This document shows, piece after piece, positions 1-7,024 of a stretch of 12,286 bases of DNA. The stretch is from Arenicella sp. (GTDB taxonomy: Bacteria > Pseudomonadota > Gammaproteobacteria > Arenicellales > Arenicellaceae). The notes beneath the pieces are model-generated. The model saw only the letters and a list, made by a program, of their open reading frames with translations. It did no database searches and had not been told where the DNA came from. The stretch covers positions 1-12,286 of the forward strand of contig JAHHOC010000481.1 of assembly GCA_018677115.1 (NCBI GenBank), given 5' to 3'. Position 1 is the first letter of the stretch. Each line of letters starts with the position of its first letter. Made by a program: the position numbers and the translations under genes.

Positions 1-176
1 CCCGAATTACGCGTTGTTTGCTTGCGGCGGGAATTGCCGGCTTACACGCCTTTCCGAAAATGACATAGCGAATCTTGTCGCCCAGGTCAATCTTTCCAGA
101 TCGTGTTTATTACTTGCAATATGCAAAATAATCCGCACACTATACCCTAATTCAGAACCAAATATACGAATTCCTC
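1..176. other. Upstream region of trxA, content unresolved
   Basis: No gene can be assigned here. The forward frame beginning at base 1 is open for 20 codons and stops with TGA at 61-63, so it could be the tail of a gene entering from the left, but it is too short to identify. A second forward frame stays open to 196 and overlaps the start of trxA; its product has no recognisable motif. In several gammaproteobacteria ppx lies divergently upstream of trxA, but no plausible ppx start is seen on the reverse strand. The trxA promoter should lie in this stretch. A TATACC box at 141-146 is the best -10 candidate, without a well-spaced consensus -35. Confidence 0.3.
114..126. promoter_or_regulatory. 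Small inverted repeat upstream of trxA
   Basis: TTGCA at 114-118 and TGCAA at 122-126 form a perfect 5-bp inverted repeat around a 3-base spacer. It lies 50 bases before the trxA start and about where a -35 region would be if TATACC at 141-146 is the -10 box. It could be an operator for a dimeric regulator. An arm length of 5 bp is short enough to occur by chance, so this is only a candidate. Confidence 0.2.
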
Positions 177-503
177 ATGTCCGAAAACACCGTTGAAATA
201 ACCGATTCCAGCTTTGACACCGACGTATTGCAAGCCGATAAGCCGGTGTTGGTGGACTATTGGGCTGAATGGTGTGGCCCATGTAAAATGCTGGCGCCAA
301 TTTTAGACGAAGTGGCAGCAGAATACGGCGACAAAATCACGGTTGCCAAGCTTGATATCGACAGCAATCCGAACACCCCACCCAAGTTTGGCATTCGTGG
401 CATCCCCACATTAATGCTGTTCAAGGAAGGAGATGTGGCTGCAACCAAGGTTGGTGCCATGTCCAAATCCCAGCTGACTGCGTTTATCGACGAGAACATA
501 TAG
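177..503 (+). CDS. trxA: Thioredoxin 1 (TrxA)
   Basis: Cytoplasmic thiol-disulfide oxidoreductase that reduces protein disulfides, for example in ribonucleotide reductase and PAPS reductase, and is itself recharged by thioredoxin reductase. The 108-residue product has the usual length and aligns along its whole length with E. coli thioredoxin as I recall it. The active site WCGPCK is at residues 32-37, with redox cysteines C33 and C36. The buried aspartate is D27 (in VDYW) and the cis-proline is P77 in GIPT. The [10 protein letters not shown] start matches the family start, although no Shine-Dalgarno sequence precedes it. The next gene on the same strand is rho, the classical trxA-rho order of gammaproteobacteria. 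A possible terminator and a long leader separate the two, so they are probably expressed at least partly independently. Confidence 0.97.
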   Translation: MSENTVEITDSSFDTDVLQADKPVLVDYWAEWCGPCKMLAPILDEVAAEYGDKITVAKLDIDSNPNTPPKFGIRGIPTLMLFKEGDVAATKVGAMSKSQLTAFIDENI

Positions 504-623
504 CCGGTTTGCAGCTCGAAGCCTGCGATCGATTTAACAGTGGGCGGCAGATAGCGCGCCATATACCGATAACAAGGATGGTCTTAGGCTAGACATTCAG
601 TTATTCATCGTGGTAAGGTCGTG

Positions 624-661
624 GTTGATTCGCTACTGACGAATCGCAACTCCTTATTTTT
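624..661 (+). terminator. Possible intrinsic terminator after trxA
   Basis: GTTG (624-627) pairs with CAAC (647-650) and ATTCG (628-632) pairs with CGAAT (640-644). This gives a 9-bp stem interrupted by a 2-base bulge (645-646), with a 7-base loop. A T-rich stretch, TCCTTATTTTTA, follows from 651. The stem has only moderate GC content and the T run is broken by an A and preceded by CC, so termination may be weak. It lies about 120 bases after the trxA stop, so it could end the trxA transcript before the rho leader. Confidence 0.35.
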
Positions 662-698
662 AATACAAATCCAACTATTTTATTTTGAGCGAGCGCTC

Positions 699-720
699 GG
701 CTGTCCGCCAATTGACAGCC
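699..720 (+). promoter_or_regulatory. Perfect hairpin 1 in rho leader
   Basis: GGCTGTC (699-705) and GACAGCC (714-720) are exact reverse complements around an 8-base loop. No T run follows, so it is not a standard intrinsic terminator. The palindrome CGAGCGCTCG ends at its first base, making 690-720 densely structured. It could be an RNA element of the rho leader or an operator. Confidence 0.4.
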
Positions 721-744
721 CGTCATTAAACTCCCTGCGCTCCG

Positions 745-762
745 TGCTGAATGGTTTCAGCA
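745..762 (+). promoter_or_regulatory. Perfect hairpin 2 in rho leader
   Basis: TGCTGAA (745-751) and TTCAGCA (756-762) are exact reverse complements around a tight 4-base loop, TGGT. The ATG of the small leader ORF (751-753) lies at the stem-loop boundary, so folding would hide that start. It is 54 bases upstream of the rho start codon and is followed by AT-rich sequence without a T run. Confidence 0.4.
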
Positions 763-810
763 ACTAAATGTAATAATTCTTCGCTGCCCCAGCGCCACCA
801 ACTCCCATAA
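751..810 (+). CDS. Possible 19-residue rho leader peptide
   Basis: An ATG at 751 opens 19 codons ([19 protein letters not shown]) ending in TAA at 808-810, 5 bases before the rho ATG. No Shine-Dalgarno sequence precedes it. The start lies in the hairpin at 745-762, so translation would depend on RNA folding. Its stop is close enough for a terminating ribosome to reinitiate at rho, which lacks a Shine-Dalgarno sequence of its own. E. coli also has a short rho leader ORF, rhoL, but no sequence similarity is evident to me. An ORF of this length can occur by chance; only its placement argues for it. Confidence 0.22.
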   Translation: MVSATKCNNSSLPQRHQLP

Positions 811-840
811 ATATCATGTCAGCATCACTAACCGACCTAA
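781..840 (+). promoter_or_regulatory. C-rich, G-poor rut-like stretch across the rho start
   Basis: By direct count, these 60 bases contain 24 C and 7 G. A C-over-G bias with frequent pyrimidine-C steps and little secondary structure is the known feature of rut sites, where Rho loads on untranslated RNA. The stretch covers the last 35 bases of the leader and the first 25 of rho. It could let Rho end its own transcript when translation of the leader or of rho is poor. No experimental data support this here. Confidence 0.3.
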
Positions 841-2078
841 AGAAAAAAACCGCCACCGAACTCACTGAAATCGGTAAATCCATGGACCTGGACGGCCTCG
901 GCCGCATGCGTAAGCAGGATCAAATATTCACCATTCTTAAATCCATCGCAAAAAAGGGCGAGGATATTGTCGGCGAGGGTGTGGTCGAGATATTGCAGGA
1001 TGGATTTGGTTTCCTGCGTTCGGCTGACAGCTCGTATCTGGCAGGACCCGACGATATCTATGTATCGCCAAGCCAGATTCGCCGCTTCAGTTTGCGCACC
1101 GGGGATACCGTAGCCGGCCTGGTCCGGCCGCCAAAGGATTCAGAGCGATATTTCGCGCTGCTCAAAGTTGAGACGATCAATGGATCGACACCCGAGGAAG
1201 CTCGAAACAAAATTCTTTTTGAAAACCTGACTCCACTGCACCCCAACAAGCGAATGAAGCTTGAGCAGGAAAACGGCACGTCGGAAGATTTGACCGGCCG
1301 CGTTATTGACTTGATATCACCATTGGGTAAAGGGCAGCGCGGGCTGATTGTATCATCACCCAAAAGTGGTAAAACCGTTATGCTGCAGCAGATCGCACAG
1401 GCCATCACAGCCAACAATCCGGATGTGGAGTTAATGGTATTGCTGATCGATGAGCGCCCGGAGGAGGTTACAGAAATGCAGCGCTCGGTTCGAGGCGAAG
1501 TCATTTCCTCTACTTTTGATGAACCTGCTGCGCGCCATGTACAGGTCGCTGAAATGGTAATCGAAAAAGCCAAGCGACTGGTGGAACATAAAAAAGATGT
1601 GGTCATTCTGCTCGATTCGATTACCCGTCTGGCTCGCGCCTACAACACCGTTGCTCCGGCCTCTGGCAAGGTGCTGACAGGCGGTGTGGATGCTAACGCA
1701 CTGCAGCGGCCTAAACGTTTTTTTGGTGCTGCGCGCAATATCGAAGAAGGTGGCAGTCTGACCATTTTGGCCACTGCGCTGATTGAAACCGGATCCAAAA
1801 TGGACGAAGTAATTTACGAGGAATTTAAGGGAACAGGCAATATGGAGGTACACCTGGATCGACACATTGCCGAAAAGAGGGTTTACCCGTCAATCATCGT
1901 TAACAAGTCCAGCACGCGCCGGGAAGAGTTATTGATCGACCCGGAAGAACTGCAAAAAATATGGATCCTGCGTAAATTATTGCACCCGATGAATGAAATT
2001 GAAGCAATCGAGTTCCTGCTGGACAAGTTAAAAGCAACAAAATCCAACAGTGAGTTTTTTGGCTCTATGAAGCGCTAA
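816..2078 (+). CDS. rho: Transcription termination factor Rho
   Basis: Hexameric RNA-dependent ATPase and helicase that binds C-rich nascent RNA and releases RNA polymerase. The 420 residues compare with 419 in E. coli. The N-terminal helical domain comes first, then the cold-shock-like RNA-binding domain with GFGFLR (63-68). The RecA-like ATPase domain follows, with P-loop SSPKSGKT (180-187), Walker B aspartate D267 in LLDSITR, Q-loop [11 protein letters not shown] (286-296), R-loop KGTGNME (338-344) and an arginine-finger candidate R368. E. coli has APPKAGKT in the P-loop, so one normally conserved proline is serine here; the lysines K183 and K186 are kept. The start [10 protein letters not shown] fits the family N-terminus, but no Shine-Dalgarno sequence precedes it. 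The structured leader suggests autoregulation. The gene ends 20 bases from the convergent gloB, with no clear T-tailed terminator between them. Confidence 0.97.
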   Translation: MSASLTDLKKKTATELTEIGKSMDLDGLGRMRKQDQIFTILKSIAKKGEDIVGEGVVEILQDGFGFLRSADSSYLAGPDDIYVSPSQIRRFSLRTGDTVAGLVRPPKDSERYFALLKVETINGSTPEEARNKILFENLTPLHPNKRMKLEQENGTSEDLTGRVIDLISPLGKGQRGLIVSSPKSGKTVMLQQIAQAITANNPDVELMVLLIDERPEEVTEMQRSVRGEVISSTFDEPAARHVQVAEMVIEKAKRLVEHKKDVVILLDSITRLARAYNTVAPASGKVLTGGVDANALQRPKRFFGAARNIEEGGSLTILATALIETGSKMDEVIYEEFKGTGNMEVHLDRHIAEKRVYPSIIVNKSSTRREELLIDPEELQKIWILRKLLHPMNEIEAIEFLLDKLKATKSNSEFFGSMKR

Positions 2079-2098
2079 TCGGCGCTACAACATAATAG

Positions 2099-2899
2099 CT
2101 ACCAGCTGTTACGCAGTTCTCGCAGTTTTAGAAAAACCGCCTCCTCAGTGGGGTGTTCGGGAAAATCCTTGAATTGCTTACCCAGTAAGGTGACCACGGT
2201 TTCACTGTTCAACCTGAAAAACGTATTCACCGCGCGCTCCAGTGCAATGTTAGAGATAAAATGTTTTTCACTGTTCCATTGTTCGATCGCCGCCAGCAGG
2301 CTTATCGCCGCCTGGTTATCAGGCTCCCGCGACAGGGTAAACCGCAAATTGTTTTCAATATAATCATGTCCCGGATAAATTTTCGTGGTGTCCGGCAGCA
2401 CAAAAATTTGCTCAGCGAAAGTCTGGTACATAGTTTCGGGGTTGCCGCCATTGTGGCAATTGCCCACACCTGCATTAAACAAAGTATCGCCGCAAAAGAG
2501 TGCGGGCGAATGTTGCCCTGTTTCTTCAACGTATAAACATGTGTGGCAGAATGTGTGCCCTGGTGTATCCATCGCCAGTAACCGTACGCCGCTTCCAACC
2601 TGAACCGCGTCTCCCGCTTTTAAACCGACATCAACGTTGGCAATTTTGTCCATCGCGTTGTGATGAGTGTAGAGAGTGGCACCAGTGGCAGCAAGCACCT
2701 GATCATTTCCTCCAATGTGATCAAAATGCTCATGGGTATTAATCACGCCACGAATCTGCCATCCTAACTCGCTGGCGCGCGATAAACAGAGAGTATGATC
2801 AAGTGGATCAATCGCCACCGCCTCCAAAGTCTCAGGACACGCAATCAAATACATATAATTACGCAAACTGTTATTAACTGGAATTTGTTCTACTAGCAT
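2099..2899 (-). CDS. gloB: Hydroxyacylglutathione hydrolase (glyoxalase II)
   Basis: Metallo-beta-lactamase-fold enzyme that hydrolyses S-D-lactoylglutathione to D-lactate and glutathione, the second step of methylglyoxal detoxification. Numbered from the ATG at 2899 (266 residues), the binuclear metal site is H56, H58, D60 and H61 (THEHFDH), H115 (TPGH), D138 (CGDTLF) and H178 (YPGHDY). The C-terminal part, about 186-266, resembles the glyoxalase II C-terminal substrate-binding domain, including FTLSREPDN and NTFFR. A GTG three codons upstream (2906-2908) would also be in frame. I prefer the ATG because AGAGAG (2908-2913) lies 8 bases upstream of it and MLVEQIPV matches the family start. The loop GVGNCHNGGNPETMY differs from the E. 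coli form as I remember it. Specificity for glutathione thioesters is inferred from the family. It is convergent with rho and divergent from uup. Confidence 0.88.
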   Translation of the reverse strand: MLVEQIPVNNSLRNYMYLIACPETLEAVAIDPLDHTLCLSRASELGWQIRGVINTHEHFDHIGGNDQVLAATGATLYTHHNAMDKIANVDVGLKAGDAVQVGSGVRLLAMDTPGHTFCHTCLYVEETGQHSPALFCGDTLFNAGVGNCHNGGNPETMYQTFAEQIFVLPDTTKIYPGHDYIENNLRFTLSREPDNQAAISLLAAIEQWNSEKHFISNIALERAVNTFFRLNSETVVTLLGKQFKDFPEHPTEEAVFLKLRELRNSW

Positions 2900-2991
2900 G
2901 GGTTGCACTCTCTGAATTTGACCTACCCTTGATGTTAAACTGCCGCCAGATTTAGAGCCCGACCAACTTTGCCTCAGTCTTCACTCGTTCA

Positions 2992-4821
2992 ATGCCGCTA
3001 GTTACCCTGCGAAATATAAGTATCCGCTTTGGTGCTGAAGCCATTTTAGACCAGGCAAATTTAATAATCGAATCAAATGAACGACTCGGTCTGATCGGTC
3101 GCAATGGTGCCGGAAAATCAACTCTGTTAAAACTGATTGATGGAGCAATATCAGTAGACGACGGCGAGGTAATTAGGCAGCACGGATTAAAGGTCGGTCG
3201 GCTGGTGCAAGATGTTCCCTGCGACCTAAACCTCGACGTGCGAACCGTTGTAGCAATGGGCGACAGCGCCAACAGTACATTACTTGCAAGACTTTATGCT
3301 GGCGATAACCTAAGCGAAAACCTTCAAGCCGAGGCAAATCAGAATGATGCCTGGTCCACGGATCGCAGAATCAAAACCCTGTGCTCCAAATTCGACCTCG
3401 AACCTGAAGCAAATTTCGAGCAGTTATCGGGCGGTATGAAACGCCGCGTTTTGTTAGCCAGCGCGCTGGTGGAAAATCCTGACTTGCTGTTGCTCGATGA
3501 ACCCACTAACCATCTCGATATAGACACCATAATCTGGCTGGAGAACCTGCTGCTCAGCCTGAACATTACCCTGATAATTGTTTCCCACGATCGCAGTTTC
3601 ATTGACAAGCTGTGTAATCGCATAATTGAATTGGACCGCGGTACAATTTCCTCCTGGCCCGGAAATTACCAGGCTTATCTGGATGGCAAGGCAAAAGCGA
3701 TGCAAGAAGAACAGAGGCACAATGCTAAATTTGACAAGAAACTGGCGCAGGAGGAAACGTGGATTCGCCAGGGCATACAGGCCAGGCGAACACGCAATGA
3801 GGGCAGGGTCCGAGCCCTGCAAAAGATGCGTGAGTTGCGGCGTCAGCGCCGCCAACCCCAGGACACTGCGACAATAGGCCTAAATGAAGCAGGCAAATCA
3901 GGTAAGGTAGTCATCGAAGCTAGTAACCTGCATGCTGGATTTGGTGATGTAGTTGTTATCGAACATTTTTCGTGCCGCATTCTTCGTGGCGATAAGGTAG
4001 GGATTATCGGCCCTAATGGTTGTGGCAAGTCCACCCTGATAAAACTGCTGACCGGTGAACTTCAGCCGCAACATGGATCTGTCAGAATAGGCACCAATCT
4101 GCAAATCGCCTATCTGGATCAGCACCGTTCAGCCATTCGCGACGATTTGAGTGTGCAAGACAATGTCTCCGGAAATACACAAATAACTATCAACGGCAAA
4201 GAAAGGCACATCATGAGTTATCTGCAGGATTTCCTGTTCAGCCCTGAACGTGCCCGTGCGCCTGCAGCCAAACTTTCAGGTGGCGAACGTAACCGGTTAA
4301 TGTTGGCCAAACTGTTCACCCGACCGTTCAATTTGCTGATTCTGGACGAGCCGACCAATGACCTCGATTTTGAAACGCTGGAACTACTTGAACAACTGTT
4401 GATGGATTATTCAGGCACATTACTGCTTGTCAGCCACGACCGGACTTTTCTGAATAATGTAGTGACCAGCACCATTGCCTTTGAAGGTAACGGTGAGGTC
4501 AATGAATATGTGGGCGGCTACGACGACTGGTTACGGCAATGTAAAACGCAGAATGAAGTAACCGAATCAAAAAATAAAAGTAGGAAAAAGCCTCAAAGTA
4601 AACCAACAAAATTAAGTTACAAACAGCAACGCGAACTTGACGCACTGCCCGACAACATCGCTCAGTTGGAATCCCGAATAGAAGCCATACAACATGCGAT
4701 GACGGAAGCGGATTTCTACAAACAGGATGCTGAACTGATTGCACAACAGGGTAACGAATTAAAACAATTACAGAAGCAATTGGAGCAGGCCTTTAGTCGT
4801 TGGGAAGAACTGGAATCCTGA
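2992..4821 (+). CDS. uup: ABC-F family ATPase Uup
   Basis: Soluble protein with two ATPase domains and no membrane segments. ABC-F proteins act on ribosomes; E. coli Uup also binds DNA and is known from mutants with more precise transposon excision. The 609 residues contain a first Walker A GRNGAGKST (36-44), signature LSGGMKR (145-151) and Walker B ending DEPTNHLD (169-176). A charged inter-domain linker with EETWIRQGIQARRTRNEGR (254-272) follows. Then come a second Walker A GPNGCGKST (340-348), signature LSGGERNR (428-435) and LILDEPTNDLD (449-459). After a lysine-rich tether, residues 541-609 form the coiled-coil C-terminal domain typical of Uup, which separates it from EttA and other ABC-F proteins. 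The start MPLVTLRNISIRFG fits the family; no Shine-Dalgarno sequence is seen. The next gene starts 36 bases downstream on the same strand, so co-transcription is likely. Confidence 0.93.
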   Translation: MPLVTLRNISIRFGAEAILDQANLIIESNERLGLIGRNGAGKSTLLKLIDGAISVDDGEVIRQHGLKVGRLVQDVPCDLNLDVRTVVAMGDSANSTLLARLYAGDNLSENLQAEANQNDAWSTDRRIKTLCSKFDLEPEANFEQLSGGMKRRVLLASALVENPDLLLLDEPTNHLDIDTIIWLENLLLSLNITLIIVSHDRSFIDKLCNRIIELDRGTISSWPGNYQAYLDGKAKAMQEEQRHNAKFDKKLAQEETWIRQGIQARRTRNEGRVRALQKMRELRRQRRQPQDTATIGLNEAGKSGKVVIEASNLHAGFGDVVVIEHFSCRILRGDKVGIIGPNGCGKSTLIKLLTGELQPQHGSVRIGTNLQIAYLDQHRSAIRDDLSVQDNVSGNTQITINGKERHIMSYLQDFLFSPERARAPAAKLSGGERNRLMLAKLFTRPFNLLILDEPTNDLDFETLELLEQLLMDYSGTLLLVSHDRTFLNNVVTSTIAFEGNGEVNEYVGGYDDWLRQCKTQNEVTESKNKSRKKPQSKPTKLSYKQQRELDALPDNIAQLESRIEAIQHAMTEADFYKQDAELIAQQGNELKQLQKQLEQAFSRWEELES

Positions 4822-4857
4822 CTTGTAACAACATCGTCACCGCACAGGAATATACAA

Positions 4858-5991
4858 ATGCAGATTGACCTGAGCCCCGACCAAGCGCGTAAACTGGCAT
4901 TGCTTAGCCAAGGCATTCATCGACACAATGATCTTGGCCTTGGCAAACCCGCCACCTTGCGCGCGGTAGAGAAAATCGGCTACGTGCAAATCGACACAAT
5001 TTCTGTAGTTGAACGGGCACACCATCACACTCTTTGGAACCGTGTGAAAAACTATCAGCCTTCGCACCTGGATCAATTACAGAAACAAAATAAAGTATTC
5101 GAATATTGGTCCCATGCGGCGGCCTATCTGCCTATGCGGGACTATCGCTTCACGTTGCCACGCAAACAGGCTCTCTGCAGCGGAGAAAAACATTGGTACG
5201 ATAAAGATGCAGCTCTGTGCAAACTCATACTGGATCGCATCCGGCTGGAGGGGCCACTGCAATCGCGTGACTTTGAACATAAGCGCAAGGGAAAGAGCGA
5301 ATGGTGGGACTGGAAGCCGGCCAAGCAAATGCTGGAACAGCTGTTTATGGAAGGGAAATTGATGATTGCGCGTCGCGACGGTTTTCAAAAGGTCTACGAT
5401 TTGACTGAACGCGTGCTTCCGGACACGGTTGATGCGTCGATGCCCAGTGACGAGGAGTACTACGATCATATAATCTTCTGCTTTCTGCGCGCCAACGGCA
5501 TAGGCACACCTGGCGAAATGGCCTACCTGCGTAAAGGCATAAAACCCTCGCTGCAACGACGTTGCGAGCAACTGCTTGAAGACAAGAAACTGTTATGCAT
5601 CAATGTAAAACAGCAAACCTATTATGCGCACACTGACATAGAAGCGATGCTGAAAACCCCGCTCAGCCGCAGCGAGGTTAAAATTCTATCGCCGTTTGAC
5701 AATCTGTTGATTCAGCGCAATCGCACCTCAACACTATTTGATTTTGATTACCAAATAGAATGCTATGTACCTGCCGCCAAACGACAATATGGATATTTCT
5801 GCCTGCCGCTATTATGGGGGCAAAAATTTGCTGGACGGATGGATGCCAAGATTGATCGCGCAACCGGCACCTTGAAAATTTTCAGCCTGCACCTGCAAAC
5901 AGCAAACGAAGAAGATTTCCTGCAGGCATTGCAGCCCAGCCTCGAAGACTACCTGCAGTTTAACCAGGGACAGAAAATTGAGTTTGTCTGA
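4858..5991 (+). CDS. ycaQ: YcaQ/AlkX-family DNA interstrand-crosslink glycosylase
   Basis: Winged-helix DNA glycosylase of the HTH_42 family. E. coli YcaQ (AlkX) unhooks alkylation-derived interstrand crosslinks; the related AlkZ protects Streptomyces from azinomycin. The 377 residues resemble E. coli YcaQ (about 410) as I recall it, throughout. The catalytic QxD motif is Q44-I-D46 in YVQIDTISV, the YcaQ form, whereas AlkZ has QxQ. Other matches are EYWSHAAAYLP (82-92), DFEHKRKGKSEWWDWKP (138-154), KVYDLTERVLP (178-188), LSPFDNL (277-283) and CYVPAAKRQYGYFCLPLL (302-319). It is slightly shorter than E. coli YcaQ at both ends. AGGA at 4846-4849, 8 bases before the ATG, supports the start. It lies 36 bases after uup and probably shares its transcript. 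A role in crosslink repair is inferred from the family. Confidence 0.9.
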   Translation: MQIDLSPDQARKLALLSQGIHRHNDLGLGKPATLRAVEKIGYVQIDTISVVERAHHHTLWNRVKNYQPSHLDQLQKQNKVFEYWSHAAAYLPMRDYRFTLPRKQALCSGEKHWYDKDAALCKLILDRIRLEGPLQSRDFEHKRKGKSEWWDWKPAKQMLEQLFMEGKLMIARRDGFQKVYDLTERVLPDTVDASMPSDEEYYDHIIFCFLRANGIGTPGEMAYLRKGIKPSLQRRCEQLLEDKKLLCINVKQQTYYAHTDIEAMLKTPLSRSEVKILSPFDNLLIQRNRTSTLFDFDYQIECYVPAAKRQYGYFCLPLLWGQKFAGRMDAKIDRATGTLKIFSLHLQTANEEDFLQALQPSLEDYLQFNQGQKIEFV

Positions 5992-6079
5992 ATAGTCGAC
6001 TGATTCGTCGCTGCCAGAGATCCTTTACCGCTGTTAATACAAGATACCCCCTACACGCTTTTTCAAGTAGCATACGCGG

Positions 6080-7024
6080 ATGGATTCTATCGTATCAATA
6101 AAGCAGCTTTCGAAAGTTTACGACAACGGCTTTAAGGCCTTAAACAATGTCAGCCTGGATATAAAACGGGGTGAGATTCTGGCACTTCTGGGCCCCAACG
6201 GCGCGGGGAAAACAACCCTGATATCCGCCGTTACCGGCATCATTTCCAGCAGCACCGGCAGCATCACCGTCAATGGGTTCGACAACGTTACTCACTTCCG
6301 TCAGGCACGCAGCCAGATTGGCCTTGTACCACAGGAACTAACTCTTGGCGCTTTTGACACCGTTTGGAACACGGTTTCGTTTTCGCGCGGTCTGTTTGGT
6401 GCAAAACGCAATCCGGCTTATCTGAAGCAGCTATTGATAGACCTTTCATTGTGGGACAAAAAAGACAACCAGTTGCGTATGCTGTCGGGAGGAATGAAAC
6501 GCCGGGTGCTGATCGCCAAGGCCTTGTCTCATGAACCAGACATTGTGTTTCTTGACGAACCCACCGCGGGGGTGGATGTTGAACTGCGTAAAGATATGTG
6601 GCAATTGGTCAACCGGCTGCGGGAATCCGGCGTTACCATCATCCTTACCACCCACTATATTGAAGAAGCCGAGGAGATTGCCGACCGGATCGGCATTATC
6701 AGTGACGGCGAATTATTGCTTATTGAGGACAAGAAGGAACTGATGCATAAACTGGGAAAGAAAAAACTGCATATTGAACTGCGTGAACCTACTCTGGAAA
6801 TTCCAGCAAGTTTAGGTGCCTTCGATATTGAACTGGAAGATCAGGGGTCTACGCTCATTTATACCTATGACACTTCCGCGGAAGCTACCGGCATAACCAA
6901 CTTGTTACAACAAATCAGCAGTGCTGGACTGCATTTGAAAGACATTCAAACCACACAAAGTTCACTCGAAGACATTTTCGTTGACCTGGTCAGCGACGAC
7001 CAATACCGTAAGGCTGCGCAATGA
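6080..7024 (+). CDS. yadG: ABC exporter ATP-binding protein, YadG-like
   Basis: ATPase subunit of an ABC-2 type exporter, acting at the inner face of the cytoplasmic membrane with the permease encoded next. The 314 residues are close to E. coli YadG (308) and resemble it along the whole length. Visible motifs are Walker [10 protein letters not shown] (38-46), Q-loop Q85 in LVPQE, signature LSGGMKRR (135-142), Walker B and D-loop [10 protein letters not shown] (157-166), and switch histidine H192 in [10 protein letters not shown]. The C-terminal 100 residues are a regulatory extension typical of drug, polysaccharide or lipid exporters. The stop overlaps the permease start by 4 bases (ATGA), a strong sign of translational coupling. 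The 88 bases after ycaQ show no clear promoter or terminator, and no Shine-Dalgarno sequence precedes the ATG. The substrate of the YadGH family is not established to my knowledge. Confidence 0.92.
   Translation: MDSIVSIKQLSKVYDNGFKALNNVSLDIKRGEILALLGPNGAGKTTLISAVTGIISSSTGSITVNGFDNVTHFRQARSQIGLVPQELTLGAFDTVWNTVSFSRGLFGAKRNPAYLKQLLIDLSLWDKKDNQLRMLSGGMKRRVLIAKALSHEPDIVFLDEPTAGVDVELRKDMWQLVNRLRESGVTIILTTHYIEEAEEIADRIGIISDGELLLIEDKKELMHKLGKKKLHIELREPTLEIPASLGAFDIELEDQGSTLIYTYDTSAEATGITNLLQQISSAGLHLKDIQTTQSSLEDIFVDLVSDDQYRKAAQ

Larger units (their letters stand above)
504..815 (+). promoter_or_regulatory. Leader region between trxA and rho
   Basis: This 312-base gap holds no conserved gene but considerable structure: a bulged hairpin followed by a T-rich run (624-661), a palindrome CGAGCGCTCG (690-699), a perfect 7-bp hairpin (699-720), a second perfect 7-bp hairpin (745-762), and a 19-codon ORF (751-810) ending just before rho. 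A consensus -35-like TTGACA occurs at 712-717, but no matching -10 follows at normal spacing. The rho promoter is therefore not located with confidence; AT-rich DNA at 653-686 offers weak -10-like boxes. In E. coli the rho leader (rhoL region) mediates autoregulation by Rho-dependent attenuation. A similar role here is inference from position and structure. Confidence 0.6.

Noticed and set aside
14..196. 60-codon forward ORF overlapping the start of trxA
   Set aside because: It has no recognisable motif or ribosome binding site, and it overlaps a secure trxA start by 20 bases. The frame is open to the window edge, so an unrelated gene tail cannot be excluded, but nothing supports a protein.
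712..717. Consensus TTGACA as the rho promoter -35
   Set aside because: No -10-like sequence occurs 16-18 bases downstream (about 734-741 is GC-rich), and the hexamer is largely explained by the hairpin arm at 714-720.
768..773. ATGTAA minimal start-stop element in the rho leader
   Set aside because: A single six-base match is expected by chance, and no Shine-Dalgarno sequence precedes it.
1058..1865. Two long reverse-strand ORFs inside rho (182 and 144 codons)
   Set aside because: They lie wholly within a highly conserved rho reading frame, and the products are serine- and cysteine-rich shadows without family resemblance.
2906..2908. GTG start for gloB, three codons upstream of the ATG
   Set aside because: The AGAGAG motif is correctly spaced for the ATG at 2899 but overlaps the GTG, and family members begin at the ATG-equivalent position.
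5077..5571. 164-codon reverse-strand ORF inside ycaQ
   Set aside because: It is antisense to a well-matched YcaQ frame and shows no motif or start signal, so it is read as a shadow ORF.
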